Of a DNA stretch of 64,000 nt, positions 36,841 to 50,100 are shown in pieces (the first letter of the stretch is position 1; every line of letters begins with the position of its first letter). A model generated the notes under the pieces. That model was given only the letters and a program-made list of their open reading frames with translations. It was not told the origin of the DNA and ran no database searches. Source of the DNA: Calliopsis andreniformis (lineage: Eukaryota; Arthropoda; Insecta; Hymenoptera; Andrenidae); contig NW_027480429.1 of NCBI RefSeq assembly GCF_051401765.1, positions 12,156,157 through 12,220,156 of the forward strand. The letters are read 5' to 3'. The position numbers were made by a program, and so were the translations under genes.

Positions 36841-39800
36841 AGTCAACGCCCGAAGCATAAAATACAAATTAAATAAAACAGTTTTTCCATCGTATAAAAC
36901 GAATAATTGCTACCAGTGTGAAAGTTATGGTCATTTCTAGGTTCCGCGCAACCTGGGCTTTGCCCTAGGCCGTTGTTCCACCAGATGGAATAGTTAGGGC
37001 CTAAGAAGTCAACGCCAGAAGCATAAAATACGATATAAATACAACAGCTTTTCCATCGTATAAAAGGAATAATTGACACCAGTACGAAACTTATGGTCAT
37101 TTCTACGTTCCGGGCAATCTAGGCTTCACTGTATGGCGTTCTTCCACCACATCGAATAGCTAGGGCCTCAGAAGTCCACGCCTGAAGCATAAAATACAAT
37201 AAAAATACAACAGTCTTTCCATCCTATAACAGGAATGATTGTAACCCGTGTGAAAGTGATGGTCATTTCTGCGTTCCAGGCAACCTAGGCATCACTCCAG
37301 GGCGTTGTTCCACAAGATCGAATAGTTAGGGCCTAAGAAGTCAACGCCAGAAGCATAAAATGCCATATAAATATAACAGTTTCTCCATCGTATAAAACGA
37401 GTAATAGCAACCAGTGTGAAAGTTATGATGATTTCTACGCTCCGGGCAACCTAGGCTTCACTCTAGGGCGTTGTTCCACCAGTTGGAATAGTTAGGGCCT
37501 AAGAAGTCAACGCCAGAAGCATAAAATACGATATGAATACAACAGCTTTTCCATCGTATAAAACGAATAATTGTAACCAGTGTGAAAGTTATGGTCATTT
37601 CTACGTTCCGGGCAACCTAGGCTTCACTCTAGGGCGGTGCTCCACCAAATCGAATAGCTAGGGCCTTAGAAGACAATGCCCGCAGCATAAAATACAAAAT
37701 AAATAGAACAGTTTTTCCATTGTATAAAACGAATAATTGCTACCAGTGTAAAAGTTATGGTCATTTCTACGTTCCGGGCAACCTAGGCTTCACCCTAGGC
37801 CGTTGTTCCACCAGATCGAATAGTTAGGGCCTAAGAAGTGAACGCCAGAAGCATAAAATGCAATAAAAATACAACAGTTTTTCCATCGTATAGCAGGAAT
37901 AATTTGCAACCAGTGTGATAGTAGTGGTCATTTCTACGTTCCGGTCAACCCAGGTTTCACTCCAGGGCGTTGCTCCACCAGATCGAAGAGTTACGGCCTA
38001 AGAAGTCAACGCCAGAAGCATAAAATACGATAAAAATGCAACAGTTTTTCCATCGTATAAAACGAATAATTGCAATCAGTGTGAAAGTTATGGTCATTTC
38101 TACATTCCGAGCAACCTAGGCTTCACCCTAGGGCGTTGCTCCACCAGATCGAATAGTTAGGGCCTTAGAAGTCAACGCCAGAAGCATAAAACACGATATA
38201 AATACAACAGCTTTTCCATCGTATAAAACGAATAATTGCAACCAGTGTGGAAGTTATGGTCATTTCTACGTTCCGGGCAACCTAGGCTTCACTCTAGGGC
38301 GTTCTTCCACCAGATGGAATAGTTAGGGCCCATGAAGTCAACGCCAGAAGCATAAAACACTATATAAATACAACAGTTTTTCCGTCATATAAAACGAATG
38401 ATAGCAACCATTGTGAAAGTTATGGTCATTTCTACGTTCCGGGCAACCTAGGCTTCACTCTAGGGCGTTGCGCCACCAGATCGAACAGTTAGGGCCTTAG
38501 AAGTCAACGCCCGAAGCATAAAATACAAAATAAATAAAAAAGTTTTTCCATCGTATAAAACGAATAATTGCAACCAGTATGAAAGTTAACGTCATTTCTA
38601 CTTTCCGGGCAACATAGACTTCACCCTTGGGCGTTGCACCAACAGATTGAATAGTTAGGGCCTTAGCAGTCAACGCCCGAAGCATAAAATACAAAATAAA
38701 TACAACAGTTTTTCCATCCTATAAAAAGAATAATTGCTACCGGTGTGAAAGTTATGGTCATTTCTCCGTTCCGGGCAACCTAGGCTTCACTCTAGGGCGT
38801 TGCTCCACCGGATCGAATAGTTAGGGCCTTAGAAGTCAACGCCAGAAGCATAAAATACAAAATAAATAAAACAGTTTTTCCATCGTATAAAACGAATAAT
38901 TGCTACCAGTGTGAAAGTAATGGTCATTTCTACGTTACGCGCAACCTAGGCTTCACCCGAGGGCGTTGTTCCACCAGATGGAATAGCTGGGCCTAAGAGT
39001 TCAACGCCAGAATCATAAAATACGATATAAATACAACAGCTTTTCCATCGTATAAAACGAATAATTGCAACCAGTGCGGAAGTTATGGTCATTTCTACGT
39101 TCCGGGCAACCTAGGCTTCACTCTAGGGCGTTGTTCCACCAGATGCAATAGTTAGGGCCTAAGAAGTCAACGCCAGAAGCATAAAACACTATATAAATAC
39201 AACAGTTTTTCCATCATATAAAACGAATAATTGCAACCAGGATGAAAGTTATTGTCATTTCTACTTTCCGGGCAACCTAGTCTTCACCCTAGGGCGTTGC
39301 TCCAACAGATTGAGTAGCTAGGGCCTTAGAAGTCAATGCCCGAAGCATAAAATACAATATAAATACAACAGTTTTTCCATCGTATAAAACGAATAATTGA
39401 AACCAGTATGAAAGTTAACGTCATTTCTACTTTCCGGGCTACCTAGGCTTCACCCTAGGGCGTTGCACCAACAGATTGAATAGTGAGGGCCTTAGAAGTC
39501 AACGCCAGAAGCATAAAGTACAATAAAGATGCAAAAGTTTTTCCATCGTATAACAGGAATAACTGCAAACAGTGTGAAAGTTATGGTCATTTCTACGTTC
39601 CGGGGAACCTCGGCTTCACTCTAGGGCGTTGCGGCACCAGATCGAATAGTTAGGGCCTTAGAAATCAACGCCCGAAGCATAAAATACAAAATAAATAATA
39701 CAGTTTTTCCATCGTATAAAACGAATAATTGCAACCAGTGTGGAAGTTATGGTCATTTCTACTTTCTGGGCAACCTAGGCTTCACTCTAGGGCGTTGCTC

Positions 39801-40380
39801 CACCAGATCGAATAGTTAGGGCCTTAGAAGTCAACGCCCGAAGCATAAAATACAAAATAAATAAAACAGTTTTTCCATCGTATAAAACGAATAATTGCAA
39901 CCAGTATGAAAGTTAACGTCATTTCTACTTTCGGGGCAACATAGGCTTCACCCTTGGGCGTTGCACGAACAGATTGAATAGTTAGGCCCTTAGAAGTAAA
40001 CGCCCGAAGCATAAAATACAAAATAAATAGAACAGTTTTTCCATCGTATAAAACGAATAATCGCAACCAGTATGAAAGTTATGGTCATTTCTACTTTCTG
40101 GGCAACCTAGGATTCACCCTAGGGCGTTGCACCACCAGATCGAATAGTTAGGGCCTTAGAAATCAACGCCAGAAGCATAAAATACAATAACGATGCAACA
40201 GTCTTTCCATCGTAAAACAGGAATAATTGCAACCAGTGTGAAGGTAATGGTCTTTTCTACGTTCCGGGCAACCTAGGCTTCACTCTAGGGCGGTGCTCCA
40301 CCAGATCAAATAGTTAGGGCCTAAGAAGTCAACGCCAGAAGCATAAAATACAACATAAATACAACAGATTTTCCATCGTA
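36841..40380. repeat. Monomeric left flank of the HOR domain
   Basis: About 21 diverged monomers without a regular HOR. It contains the GTTAACGTC, ACTTTCCGGG and CCCTTGGGCG subtype (38,497-38,694, 39,824-40,066), from which one monomer of the 7-mer HOR subunit appears to be drawn. It also contains a stretch (about 38,640-39,420) that is closely similar to the right end of the window (about 63,050-63,830). Nothing other than satellite is visible. Confidence 0.75.
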
Positions 40381-42783
40381 TATAATGTATATTTGCAAAC
40401 AGTGTGAAAGTAATGGTGATTTCTACGTACCGGGCAACTTAGGCTCCGCTCTCGGGCGTTGCTCCACCAAACCGAATAGGTAATGCCTTAGAAGTGAACG
40501 CCAGAAGGATAAAATACAATAAAGATGCAAAAGTTTTTCCACCGTATAACAGGAATAACTGCAAACAGTGTGAAAGTAATGGTCATTTCCATGCTCCGGG
40601 CAACCTAGTCTTCACTCTAGGGCGTTGTTGAACCTGATCGAACAGTTAGGGCCTAAGAAGTCAACGCCAGAAGCATAAAATGCAATATAAATATAACAGT
40701 TTTTCCATCGTATAAAACGTATGATAGCAACCAGTGTGAAAGTTATGGTCATTTCTACGTTCCGGGCAGCCTAGGCTTCACTCTAGGGCGTTGTTCCACC
40801 AGATCGAATAGTTAGGCCCTAAGAAGTCAACGCCAGAAGCATAAAATGCAATAAAAGTACAACAGTTTTTCCATCGTATAACAGGAATGATTCCAACCAG
40901 TTTGAAAATGATGGTCATTTCTACGTTCCGGGCAACCTAGGTTTCACTCTAGGGCGTCGCTCCAATAGATCGAATGGCTAGGGACTTAGAATTCAACGCC
41001 AGAAGGATAAAATACAATATATGTACAACAGTGTTTTCATCGTATAAAACGAATAATTGCAAACATTGCGAAAGTTATGGTCATTTCTACTTTCCGGGCA
41101 TCCTAGGCTTCACTCTAGGGCGTTGCCCCACCACACTGAATAGTTAGGGCGTTAGAAGTCAACGCCCGAAGCATAAAATGCCATAAAAAGACAACAGTTT
41201 TTCGATAGTATAACAGGAATAATTCCAACCAGTTTGAAAGTAATGGTCATTTCTACGTTCCGGGCAACCTAGGCTCCACTCTAGGGCGTTGCTCCACCAA
41301 ATCGAATAGCTAGGGACTTAGAAGTCAACGCCAGAAGCATAAAATACAATAAAGATGCAAAAGATTTTCCATCGTATAACAGGAATAACTGCAAACAGTG
41401 TGAAAGTACTGGTCATTTCTACGTTCCGGGTAACCTAGGTATCACTTTAGGGCGTTGCTCCACCAGACCGAGTAGCTAGTGACTTAGAATTCAACGCCAT
41501 AAGAATAAAATACAATATAAATATAACAGTTTTTCCATTGTATCAAACGAATAATAACAACCTGTGTGAAAGTTATGGTCATTTCAACGTTCCGGGCAAT
41601 CTAGGCTTCACTCTAGAGCGTTGCTCCACCAGTTCAATCAGTTAGGGCCTTAGAAGTCAACACCCGAAGCATAAAATGCAAAATAATTAGAACAGTTTTT
41701 CCATTGCATAAAACGAATAATTGCTACCAGTGTAAAAGTTATGGTCATTTCTACGTTCCGGGCAACCTAGGCTTCACCCTAGGGCGTTTTTCCATCAGAT
41801 CGAATAGTTAGGTCCTTAGAAGTCAACGCCAGAAGCATTAAATACAAAGTAAATAGAACAGTTTTTCCATTGTATAAAACGAATAATTGCTGCCAGTGTA
41901 AAAGTTATGGTCATTTCTACGTTCCGGGCAGCCTAGGCTGCACTCTAGGGCGTTGCTCCACCATATCGAATAGTTAGGGCCTTAGAAGTCAACGCCCGAA
42001 GCATAAAATACAAAGTAAATAGAACAGTTTTTGCATCGTATAAAACGAATAATCGCAACCAGTATGAAAGTTATGGTCATTTCTACTTTCTGGGCAACCT
42101 AGGCTTCACCATAGGGCGTTGCACCACCAGATCGAATAGTTAGGGCCTTAGAAATCAACGCCAGAAGCATAAAATACAATAAAGATGCAACAGTCTTCCC
42201 ATCGTAAAGCAGGAATAATTGCAACCAGTGTGAAGGTAATGGTCTTTTCTACGTTCCGGGCAACCTAGGCTTCACTCTAGGGCGGTGCTCCACCAGATCA
42301 AATAGTTAGGGCCTAAGAAGTCAACGCCACAAGCATAAAATACAACATAAATACAACAGATTTTCCATCGTATATAATGTATATTTGCAAACAGTGTGAA
42401 AGTAATGGTGATTTCTACGTACAGGGCAACTTAGGCTCCGCTCTCGGGCGTTGCTCCACCAAACCGAATAGGTAGGGCCTTAGAAGTCAACGCCAGAAGC
42501 ATAAAATACAATAAAGATGCAAAAGTTTTTCTACCGTATAACAGGAATAACTGCAAACAGTGTGAAGGTAATGGTCATTTCCATGTTCGGGCTACCTAGT
42601 CTTCACTCTAGGGCGTTGTTGAACCAGATCGAACAGTTAGGGCCTAAGAAGTCAACGCCAGAAGCATAAAATACAATATAAATATAACAGTTTTTCCATC
42701 GTATAAAACGAATGATAGCAACCAGTGTGAAAGTTATGGTCATTTCTACGTTCCGGGCAACCTAGGCTTCACTCTAGGGTGTT

Positions 42784-42972
42784 ATGCCACCAGATCGAAT
42801 AGTTAGGGCCTTAGAAGTCAACTCCCGAAGCATAAAATACAGAATAAATAAAACAGTTTTTCCATCGTATAAAACGAATAATTGCAACCAGTGTGGAAGT
42901 TATGGTCATTTCTACGTTCCGGGCAACCTAGGCTTCACTCTAGGGCGTTGCTCTACCAGGTCGAATAGTTAG
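42784..42972 (+). other. Open frame across a monomer with a zinc-knuckle-like string (not called as a gene)
   Basis: One frame of the monomer stays open for about 60 codons in many copies and ends at the TAG in ATAGTTAG or AGTTAG of the next monomer. Here residues 34-47 (bases 42,883-42,924) read C-x2-C-G-x2-G-H-x4-G, the spacing of a CCHC zinc knuckle of retroelement Gag proteins except that the last Cys is Gly. I see no promoter, ribosome-loading context or codon-level conservation, and many copies carry frameshifts or stops. It is best treated as a satellite frame; a distant Gag origin is only a possibility. Confidence 0.2.
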
Positions 42973-44637
42973 GGCCTTAGAAGTCAACGCCAGAAGCATA
43001 AAATACAGAATAAATAGAACAGTTTTTCCATCGTATAAAACGAATAATTGCAACCAGTGTGGAAGTTATGGTCATTTCTACGTTCCGGGCAACCTAGGCT
43101 TCACTCTAGGGCGCTGCTCGACCAGATCGAATAGCTAGGGCCTTAGAAGTCAACGCCTGAAGTATAAAATACAATAAAGATGCAAAAGATTTTCCATCGT
43201 ATAACAGGACTAACTGCAAACAGTGTGAAAGTACTGGTCATTTCTACGTTCCGGGTAACCTAGGTATTACTTTAGGGCGTTGCTCCACCAGATCGAGTAG
43301 CTAGTGACTTAGAATTCAACGCCATAAGAATAAAATACAATATAAATATAACAGTTTTTCCATTGTATCAAACGAATAATAACAACCTGTGTGAAAGTTA
43401 TTGTCATTTCAACGTTCCGGGCAATCTAGGCTTCACTCTAGGGCGTTGCTCCACCAGGTCAATCAGTTAGGGCCTTAGAAGTCAACGCCCGAAGCATAAA
43501 ATGCAAAATAATTAGAACTGTTTTTCCATTGCATAAAACGAATAATTGCTACCCGTGTAAAAGTTATGGTCATTTCTACGTCCCGGGCAACCTAGGCTTC
43601 ACCCTAGGGCGTTTTTCAATCAGATCGAGTAGTTAGGTCCTTAGAAGTCAACGCCAGAAGCATTAAATACAAAATAAATAGAACAGTTTTTCCACTGTAT
43701 AAAACGAATAATTGCTGCCAGTGTAAAGGTTATGGTCATTTCTACGTTCCGGGCAACCTAGGCTGCACTCTAGGGCGTTGCTCCACCATATCGAATAGTT
43801 AGGGCCTTAGAAGTCAACGCCCGAAGCATAAAATACAAAGTAAATAGAACAGTTTTTGCATCGTATAAAACGAATAATCGCAACCAGTATGAAAGTTATG
43901 GTCATTTCTACTTTCTGGGCAACCTACGCTTCACCATAGGACGTTGCACCACCAGATCGAATAGTTAGGGCCTTAGAAATCAACGCCAGAAGCATAAAAT
44001 ACAATAAAGATGCAACAGTCTTCCCATCGTAAAGCAGGAATAATTGCAACCAGTGTGAAGGTAATGGTCTTTTCTACGTTCCGGGCAACCTAGGCTTCAC
44101 TCTAGGGCGGTGCTCCACCAGATCAAATAGTTAGGGCCTAAGAAGTCAACGCCACAAGCATAAAATACAACATAAATACAACAGATTTTCCATCGTATAT
44201 AATGTATATTTGCAAACAGTGTGAAAGTAATGGTGATTTCTACGTACAGGGCAACTTAGGCTCCGCTCTCGGGCGTTGCTCCACCAAACCGAATAGGTAG
44301 GGCCTTAGAAGTCAACGCCAGAAGCATAAAATACAATAAAGATGCAAAAGTTTTTCCACCGTATAACAGGAATAACTGCAAACAGTGTGAAGGTAATGGT
44401 CATTTCCATGTTCCGGGCTACCTTAGTCTTCACTCTAGGGCGTTGTTGAACCAGATCGAACAGTTAGGGCCTAAGAAGTCAACGCCAGAAGCATAAAATA
44501 CAATATAAATATAACAGTTTTTCCATCGTATAAAACGAATGATAGCAACCAGTGTGAAAGTTATGGTCATTTCTACGTTCCGGGCAACCTAGGCTTCACT
44601 CTAGGGTGTTATGCCACCAGATCGAATAGTTAGGTCC

Positions 44638-44835
44638 TTAGAAGTCAACTCCCGAAGCATAAAATACAAAATAAATAAAACAGTTTTTCCATCGTATAAA
44701 ACGAATAATTACAACCAGTATAAAAGTTAACGTCATTTCTACTTTCCGGGCAACATAGGCTTCACCCTTGGGCGTTGCACCAACAGATCGAATAGTTAGG
44801 TCCTTAGAAGTCAACGCCAGAAGCATTAAATACAA
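44638..44835. repeat. Monomer unique to the 7-mer subunit, of flank-type origin
   Basis: This monomer and its counterparts at 51,447, 54,437 and 57,427 carry CAACTCCCGAAGC, AAATAAATAAAACAG, TTACAACCAGTATAAAAG, TTAACGTC, ACTTTCCGGG, AACATAGGC and CCCTTGGGCG. The closest relatives I can see are monomers of the left flank at 38,497-38,694 and 39,824-40,066, which share GTTAACGTC, the ACTTTC block and CCCTTGGGCG. In the 11-mer subunit the same place holds five other monomers. So the 7-mer equals shared monomers 1-3, this one, and shared monomers 9-11. Confidence 0.8.
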
Positions 44836-47187
44836 AATAAATAGAACAGTTTTTCCACTGTATAAAACGAATAATTGCTGCCAGTGTAAAAGTTATGGTC
44901 ATTTCTACGTTCCGGGCAACCTAGGCTGCACTCTAGGGCGTTGCTCCACCATATCGAATAGTTAGGGCCTTAGAAGTCAACGCCCGAAGCATAAAATACA
45001 AAGTAAATAGAACAGTTTTTGCATCGTATAAAACGAATAATCGCAACCAGTATGAAAGTTATGGTCATTTCTACTTTCTGGGCAACCTACGCTTCACCAT
45101 AGGACGTTGCACCACCAGATCGAATAGTTAGGGCCTTAGAAATCAACGCCAGAAGCATAAAATACAATAAAGATGCAACAGTCTTCCCATCGTAAAGCAG
45201 GAATAATTGCAACCAGTGTGAAGGTAATGGTCTTTTCTACGTTCCGGGCAACCTAGGCTTCACTCTAGGGCGGTGCTCCACCAGATCAAATAGTTAGGGC
45301 CTAAGAAGTCAACGCCACAAGCATAAAATACAACATAAATACAACAGATTTTCCATCGTATATAATGTATATTTGCAAACAGTGTGAAAGTAATGGTGAT
45401 TTCTACGTACAGGGCAACTTAGGCTCCGCTCTCGGGCGTTGCTCCACCAAACCGAATAGGTAGGGCCTTAGAAGTCAACGCCAGAAGCATAAAATACAAT
45501 AAAGATGCAAAAGTTTTTCCACCGTATAACAGGAATAACTGCAAACAGTGTGAAGGTAATGGTCATTTCCATGCTCCGGGCTACCTTAGTCTTCACTCTA
45601 GGGCGTTGTTGAACCAGATCGAACAGTTAGGGCCTAAGAAGTCAACGCCAGAAGCATAAAATACAATATAAATATAACAGTTTTTCCATCGTATAAAACG
45701 AATGATAGCAACCAGTGTGAAAGTTATGGTCATTTCTACGTTCCGGGCAACCTAGGCTTCACTCTAGGGTGTTATGCCACCAGATCGAATAGTTAGGTCC
45801 TTAGAAGTCAACTCCCGAAGCATAAAATACTAAATAGATAGAACAGTTTTTCCATCGTATAAAACGAATAATTGCTACCGGTGTGAAAGTTATGGTCATT
45901 TCGCCGTTCCGGGCAACCTAGGCATCACTCTAGGGCGTTCCTCCACCAGGTCGAATAGTTAGGGCCTTAGAAGTCAACGCCAGAAGCATAAAATACAGAA
46001 TAAATAAAACAGTTTTTCCATCGTATAAAACGAATAATTGCAACCAGTGTGGAAGTTATGGTCATTTCTACGTTCCGGGCAACCTAGGCTTCACTCTAGG
46101 GCGCTGCTCGACCAGATCGAATAGCTAGGGCCTTAGAAGTCAACGCCTGAAGTATAAAATACAATAAAGATGCAAAAGATTTTCCATCGTATAACAGGAA
46201 TAACTGCAAACAGTGTGAAAGTACTGGTCATTTCTACGTTCCGGGTAACCTAGGTATTACTTTAGGGCGTTGCTCCACCAGATCGAGTAGCTAATGACTT
46301 AGAATTCAACGCCATAAGAATATAATACAATATAAATATAACAGTTTTTCCATTGTATCAAACGAATAATAACAACCTGTGTGAAAGTTATTGTCATTTC
46401 AACGTTCCGGGCAATCTAGGCTTCACTCTAGGGCGTTGCTCCACCAGGTCAATCAGTTAGGGCCTTAGAAGTCAACGCCCGAAGCATAAAATGCAAAATA
46501 ATTAGAACTGTTTTTCCATTGCATAAAACGAATAATTGCTACCAGTGTAAAAGTTATGGTCATTTCTACGTTCCGGGCAACCTAGGCTTCACCCTAGGGC
46601 GTTTTTCCATCAGATCGAATAGTTAGGTCCTTAGAAGTCAACGCCAGAAGCATTAAATACAAAATAAATAGAACAGTTTTTCCACTGTATAAAACGAATA
46701 ATTGCTGCCAGTGTAAAAGTTATGGTCATTTCTACGTTCCGGGCAACCTAGGCTGCACTCTAGGGCGTTGCTCCACCATATCGAATAGTTAGGGCCTTAG
46801 AAGTCAACGCCCGAAGCATAAAATACAAAGTAAATAGAACAGTTTTTGCATCGTATAAAACGAATAATCGCAACCAGTATGAAAGTTATGGTCATTTCTA
46901 CTTTCTGGGCAACCTAGGCTTCACCATAGGACGTTGCACCACCAGATCGAATAGTTAGGGCCTTAGAAATCAACGCCAGAAGCATAAAATACAATAAAGA
47001 TGCAACAGTCTTCCCATCGTAAAGCAGGAATAATTGCAACCAGTGTGAAGGTAATGGTCTTTTCTACGTTCCGGGCAACCTAGGCTTCACTCTAGGGCGG
47101 TGCTCCACCAGATCAAATAGTTAGGGCCTAAGAAGTCAACGCCACAAGCATAAAATATAACATAAATACAACAGATTTTCCATCGTA

Positions 47188-50100
47188 TATAATGTATATT
47201 TGCGAACAGTGTGAAAGTAATGGTGATTTCTACGTACCGGGCAACTTAGGCTCCGCTCTCGGGCGTTGCCCCACCAAACCGAATAGGTAGGGCCTTAGAA
47301 GTCAACGCCAGAAGGATAAAATACAATAAAGATGCAAAAGTTTTTCCACCGTATAACAGGAATAACTGCAAACAGTGTGAAAGTAATGGTCATTTCCATG
47401 CTCCGGGCAACCTAGTCTTCACTCTAGGGCGTTGTTGAACCTGATCGAACAGTTAGGGCCTAAGAAGTCAACGCCAGAAGCATAAAATGCAATATAAATA
47501 TAACAGTTTTTCCATCGTATAAAACGTATGATAGCAACCAGTGTGAAAGTTATGGTCATTTCTACGTTCCGGGCAGCCTAGGCTTCACTCTAGGGCGTTG
47601 TTCCACCAGATCGAATAGTTAGGCCCTAAGAAGTCAACGCCAGAAGCATAAAATGCAATAAAAGTACAACAGTTTTTCCATCGTATAACAGGAATGATTC
47701 CAACCAGTTTGAAAATGATGGTCATTTCTACGTTCCGGGCAACCTAGGTTTCACTCTAGGGCGTCGCTCCAATAGATCGAATGGCTAGGGACTTAGAATT
47801 CAACGCCAGAAGGATAAAATACAATATATGTACAACAGTGTTTTCATCGTATAAAACGAATAATTGCAAACATTGCGAAAGTTATGGTCATTTCTACTTT
47901 CCGGGCATCCTAGGCTTCACTCTAGGGCGTTGCCCCACCACACTGAATAGTTAGGGCGTTAGAAGTCAACGCCCGAAGCATAAAATGCAATAAAAAGACA
48001 ACAGTTTTTCGATAGTATAACAGGAATAATTCCAACCAGTTTGAAAGTAATGGTCATTTCTACGTTCCGGGCAACCTAGGCTCCACTCTAGGGCGTTGCT
48101 CCACCAAATCGAATAGCTAGGGACTTAGAAGTCAACGCCAGAAGCATAAAATACAATAAAGATGCAAAAGATTTTCCATCGTATAACAGGAATAACTGCA
48201 AACAGTGTGAAAGTACTGGTCATTTCTACGTTCCGGGTAACCTAGGTATCACTTTAGGGCGTTGCTCCACCAGACCGAGTAGCTAGTGACTTAGAATTCA
48301 ACGCCATAAGAATAAAATACAATATAAATATAACAGTTTTTCCATTGTATCAAACGAATAATAACAACCTGTGTGAAAGTTATGGTCATTTCAACGTTCC
48401 GGGCAATCTAGGCTTCACTCTAGAGCGTTGCTCCACCAGTTCAATCAGTTATGGCCTTAGAAGTCAACACCCGAAGCATAAAATGCAAAATAATTAGAAC
48501 AGTTTTTCCATTGCATAAAACGAATAATTGCTACCAGTGTAAAAGTTATGGTCATTTCTACGTTCCGGGCAACCTAGGCTTCACCCTAGGGCGTTTTTCC
48601 ATCAGATCGAATAGTTAGGTCCTTAGAAGTCAACGCCAGAAGCATTAAATACAAAGTAAATAGAACAGTTTTTCCATTGTATAAAACGAATAATTGCTGC
48701 CAGTGTAAAAGTTATGGTCATTTCTACGTTCCGGGCAACCTAGGCTGCACTCTAGGGCGTTGCTCCACCATATCGAATAGTTAGGGCCTTAGAAGTCAAC
48801 GCCCGAAGCATAAAATACAAAGTAAATAGAACAGTTTTTGCATCGTATAAAACGAATAATCGCAACCAGTATGAAAGTTATGGTCATTTCTACTTTCTGG
48901 GCAACCTACGCTTCACCATAGGGCGTTGCACCACCAGATCGAATAGTTAGGGCCTTAGAAATCAACGCCAGAAGCATAAAATACAATAAAGATGCAACAG
49001 TCTTCCCATCGTAAAGCAGGAATAATTGCAACCAGTGTGAAGGTAATGGTCTTTTCTACGTTCCGGGCAACCTAGGCTTCACTCTAGGGCGGTGCTCCAC
49101 CAGATCAAATAGTTAGGGCCTAAGAAGTCAACGCCACAAGCATAAAATACAACATAAATACAACAGATTTTCCATCGTATATAATGTATATTTGCAAACA
49201 GTGTGAAAGTAATGGTGATTTCTACGTACAGGGCAACTTAGGCTCCGCTCTCGGGCGTTGCTCCACCAAACCGAATAGGTAGGGCCTTAGAAGTCAACGC
49301 CAGAAGCATAAAATACAATAAAGATGCAAAAGTTTTTCCACCGTATAACAGGAATAACTGCAAACAGTGTGAAGGTAATGGTCATTTCCATGTTCCGGGC
49401 TACCTTAGTCTTCACTCTAGGGCGTTGTTGAACCAGATCGAACAGTTAGGGCCTAAGAAGTCAACGCCAGAAGCATAAAATACAATATAAATATAACAGT
49501 TTTTCCATCGTATAAAACGAATGATAGCAACCAGTGTGAAAGTTATGGTCATTTCTACGTTCCGGGCAACCTAGGCTTCACTCTAGGGTGTTATGCCACC
49601 AGATCGAATAGTTAGGTCCTTAGAAGTCAACTCCCGAAGCATAAAATACTAAATAGATAGAACAGTTTTTCCATCGTATAAAACGAATAATTGCTACCGG
49701 TGTGAAAGTTATGGTCATTTCGCCGTTCCGGGCAACCTAGGCATCACTCTAGGGCGTTCCTCCACCAGGTCGAATAGTTAGGGCCTTAGAAGTCAACGCC
49801 AGAAGCATAAAATACAGAATAAATAAAACAGTTTTTCCATCGTATAAAACGAATAATTGCAACCAGTGTGGAAGTTATGGTCATTTCTACGTTCCGGGCA
49901 ACCTAGGCTTCACTCTAGGGCGCTGCTCGACCAGATCGAATAGCTAGGGCCTTAGAAGTCAACGCCTGAAGTATAAAATACAATAAAGATGCAAAAGATT
50001 TTCCATCGTATAACAGGAATAACTGCAAACAGTGTGAAAGTACTGGTCATTTCTACGTTCCGGGTAACCTAGGTATTACTTTAGGGCGTTGCTCCACCAG

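Larger units (their letters stand above)
40381..47187. repeat. 41-monomer superunit, copy 1 (12 + 11b + 7 + 11)
   Basis: This 6,807-bp segment is followed by a copy with the same order of subunits. The shared subtle markers at the two starts include GAAGGATAAAATAC, CCATGCTCCGGG and GAACCTGATCG (40,500-40,650 and 47,310-47,450), which other subunits lack. Upstream of about 40,370 the match to the equivalent bases before 47,188 becomes visibly poorer, so the duplication edge lies near there. Its 11-mer is a variant (11b) whose monomer 4 looks like a second copy of monomer 5 (ACAGAATAAATA, GTGTGGAAG). Confidence 0.88.
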
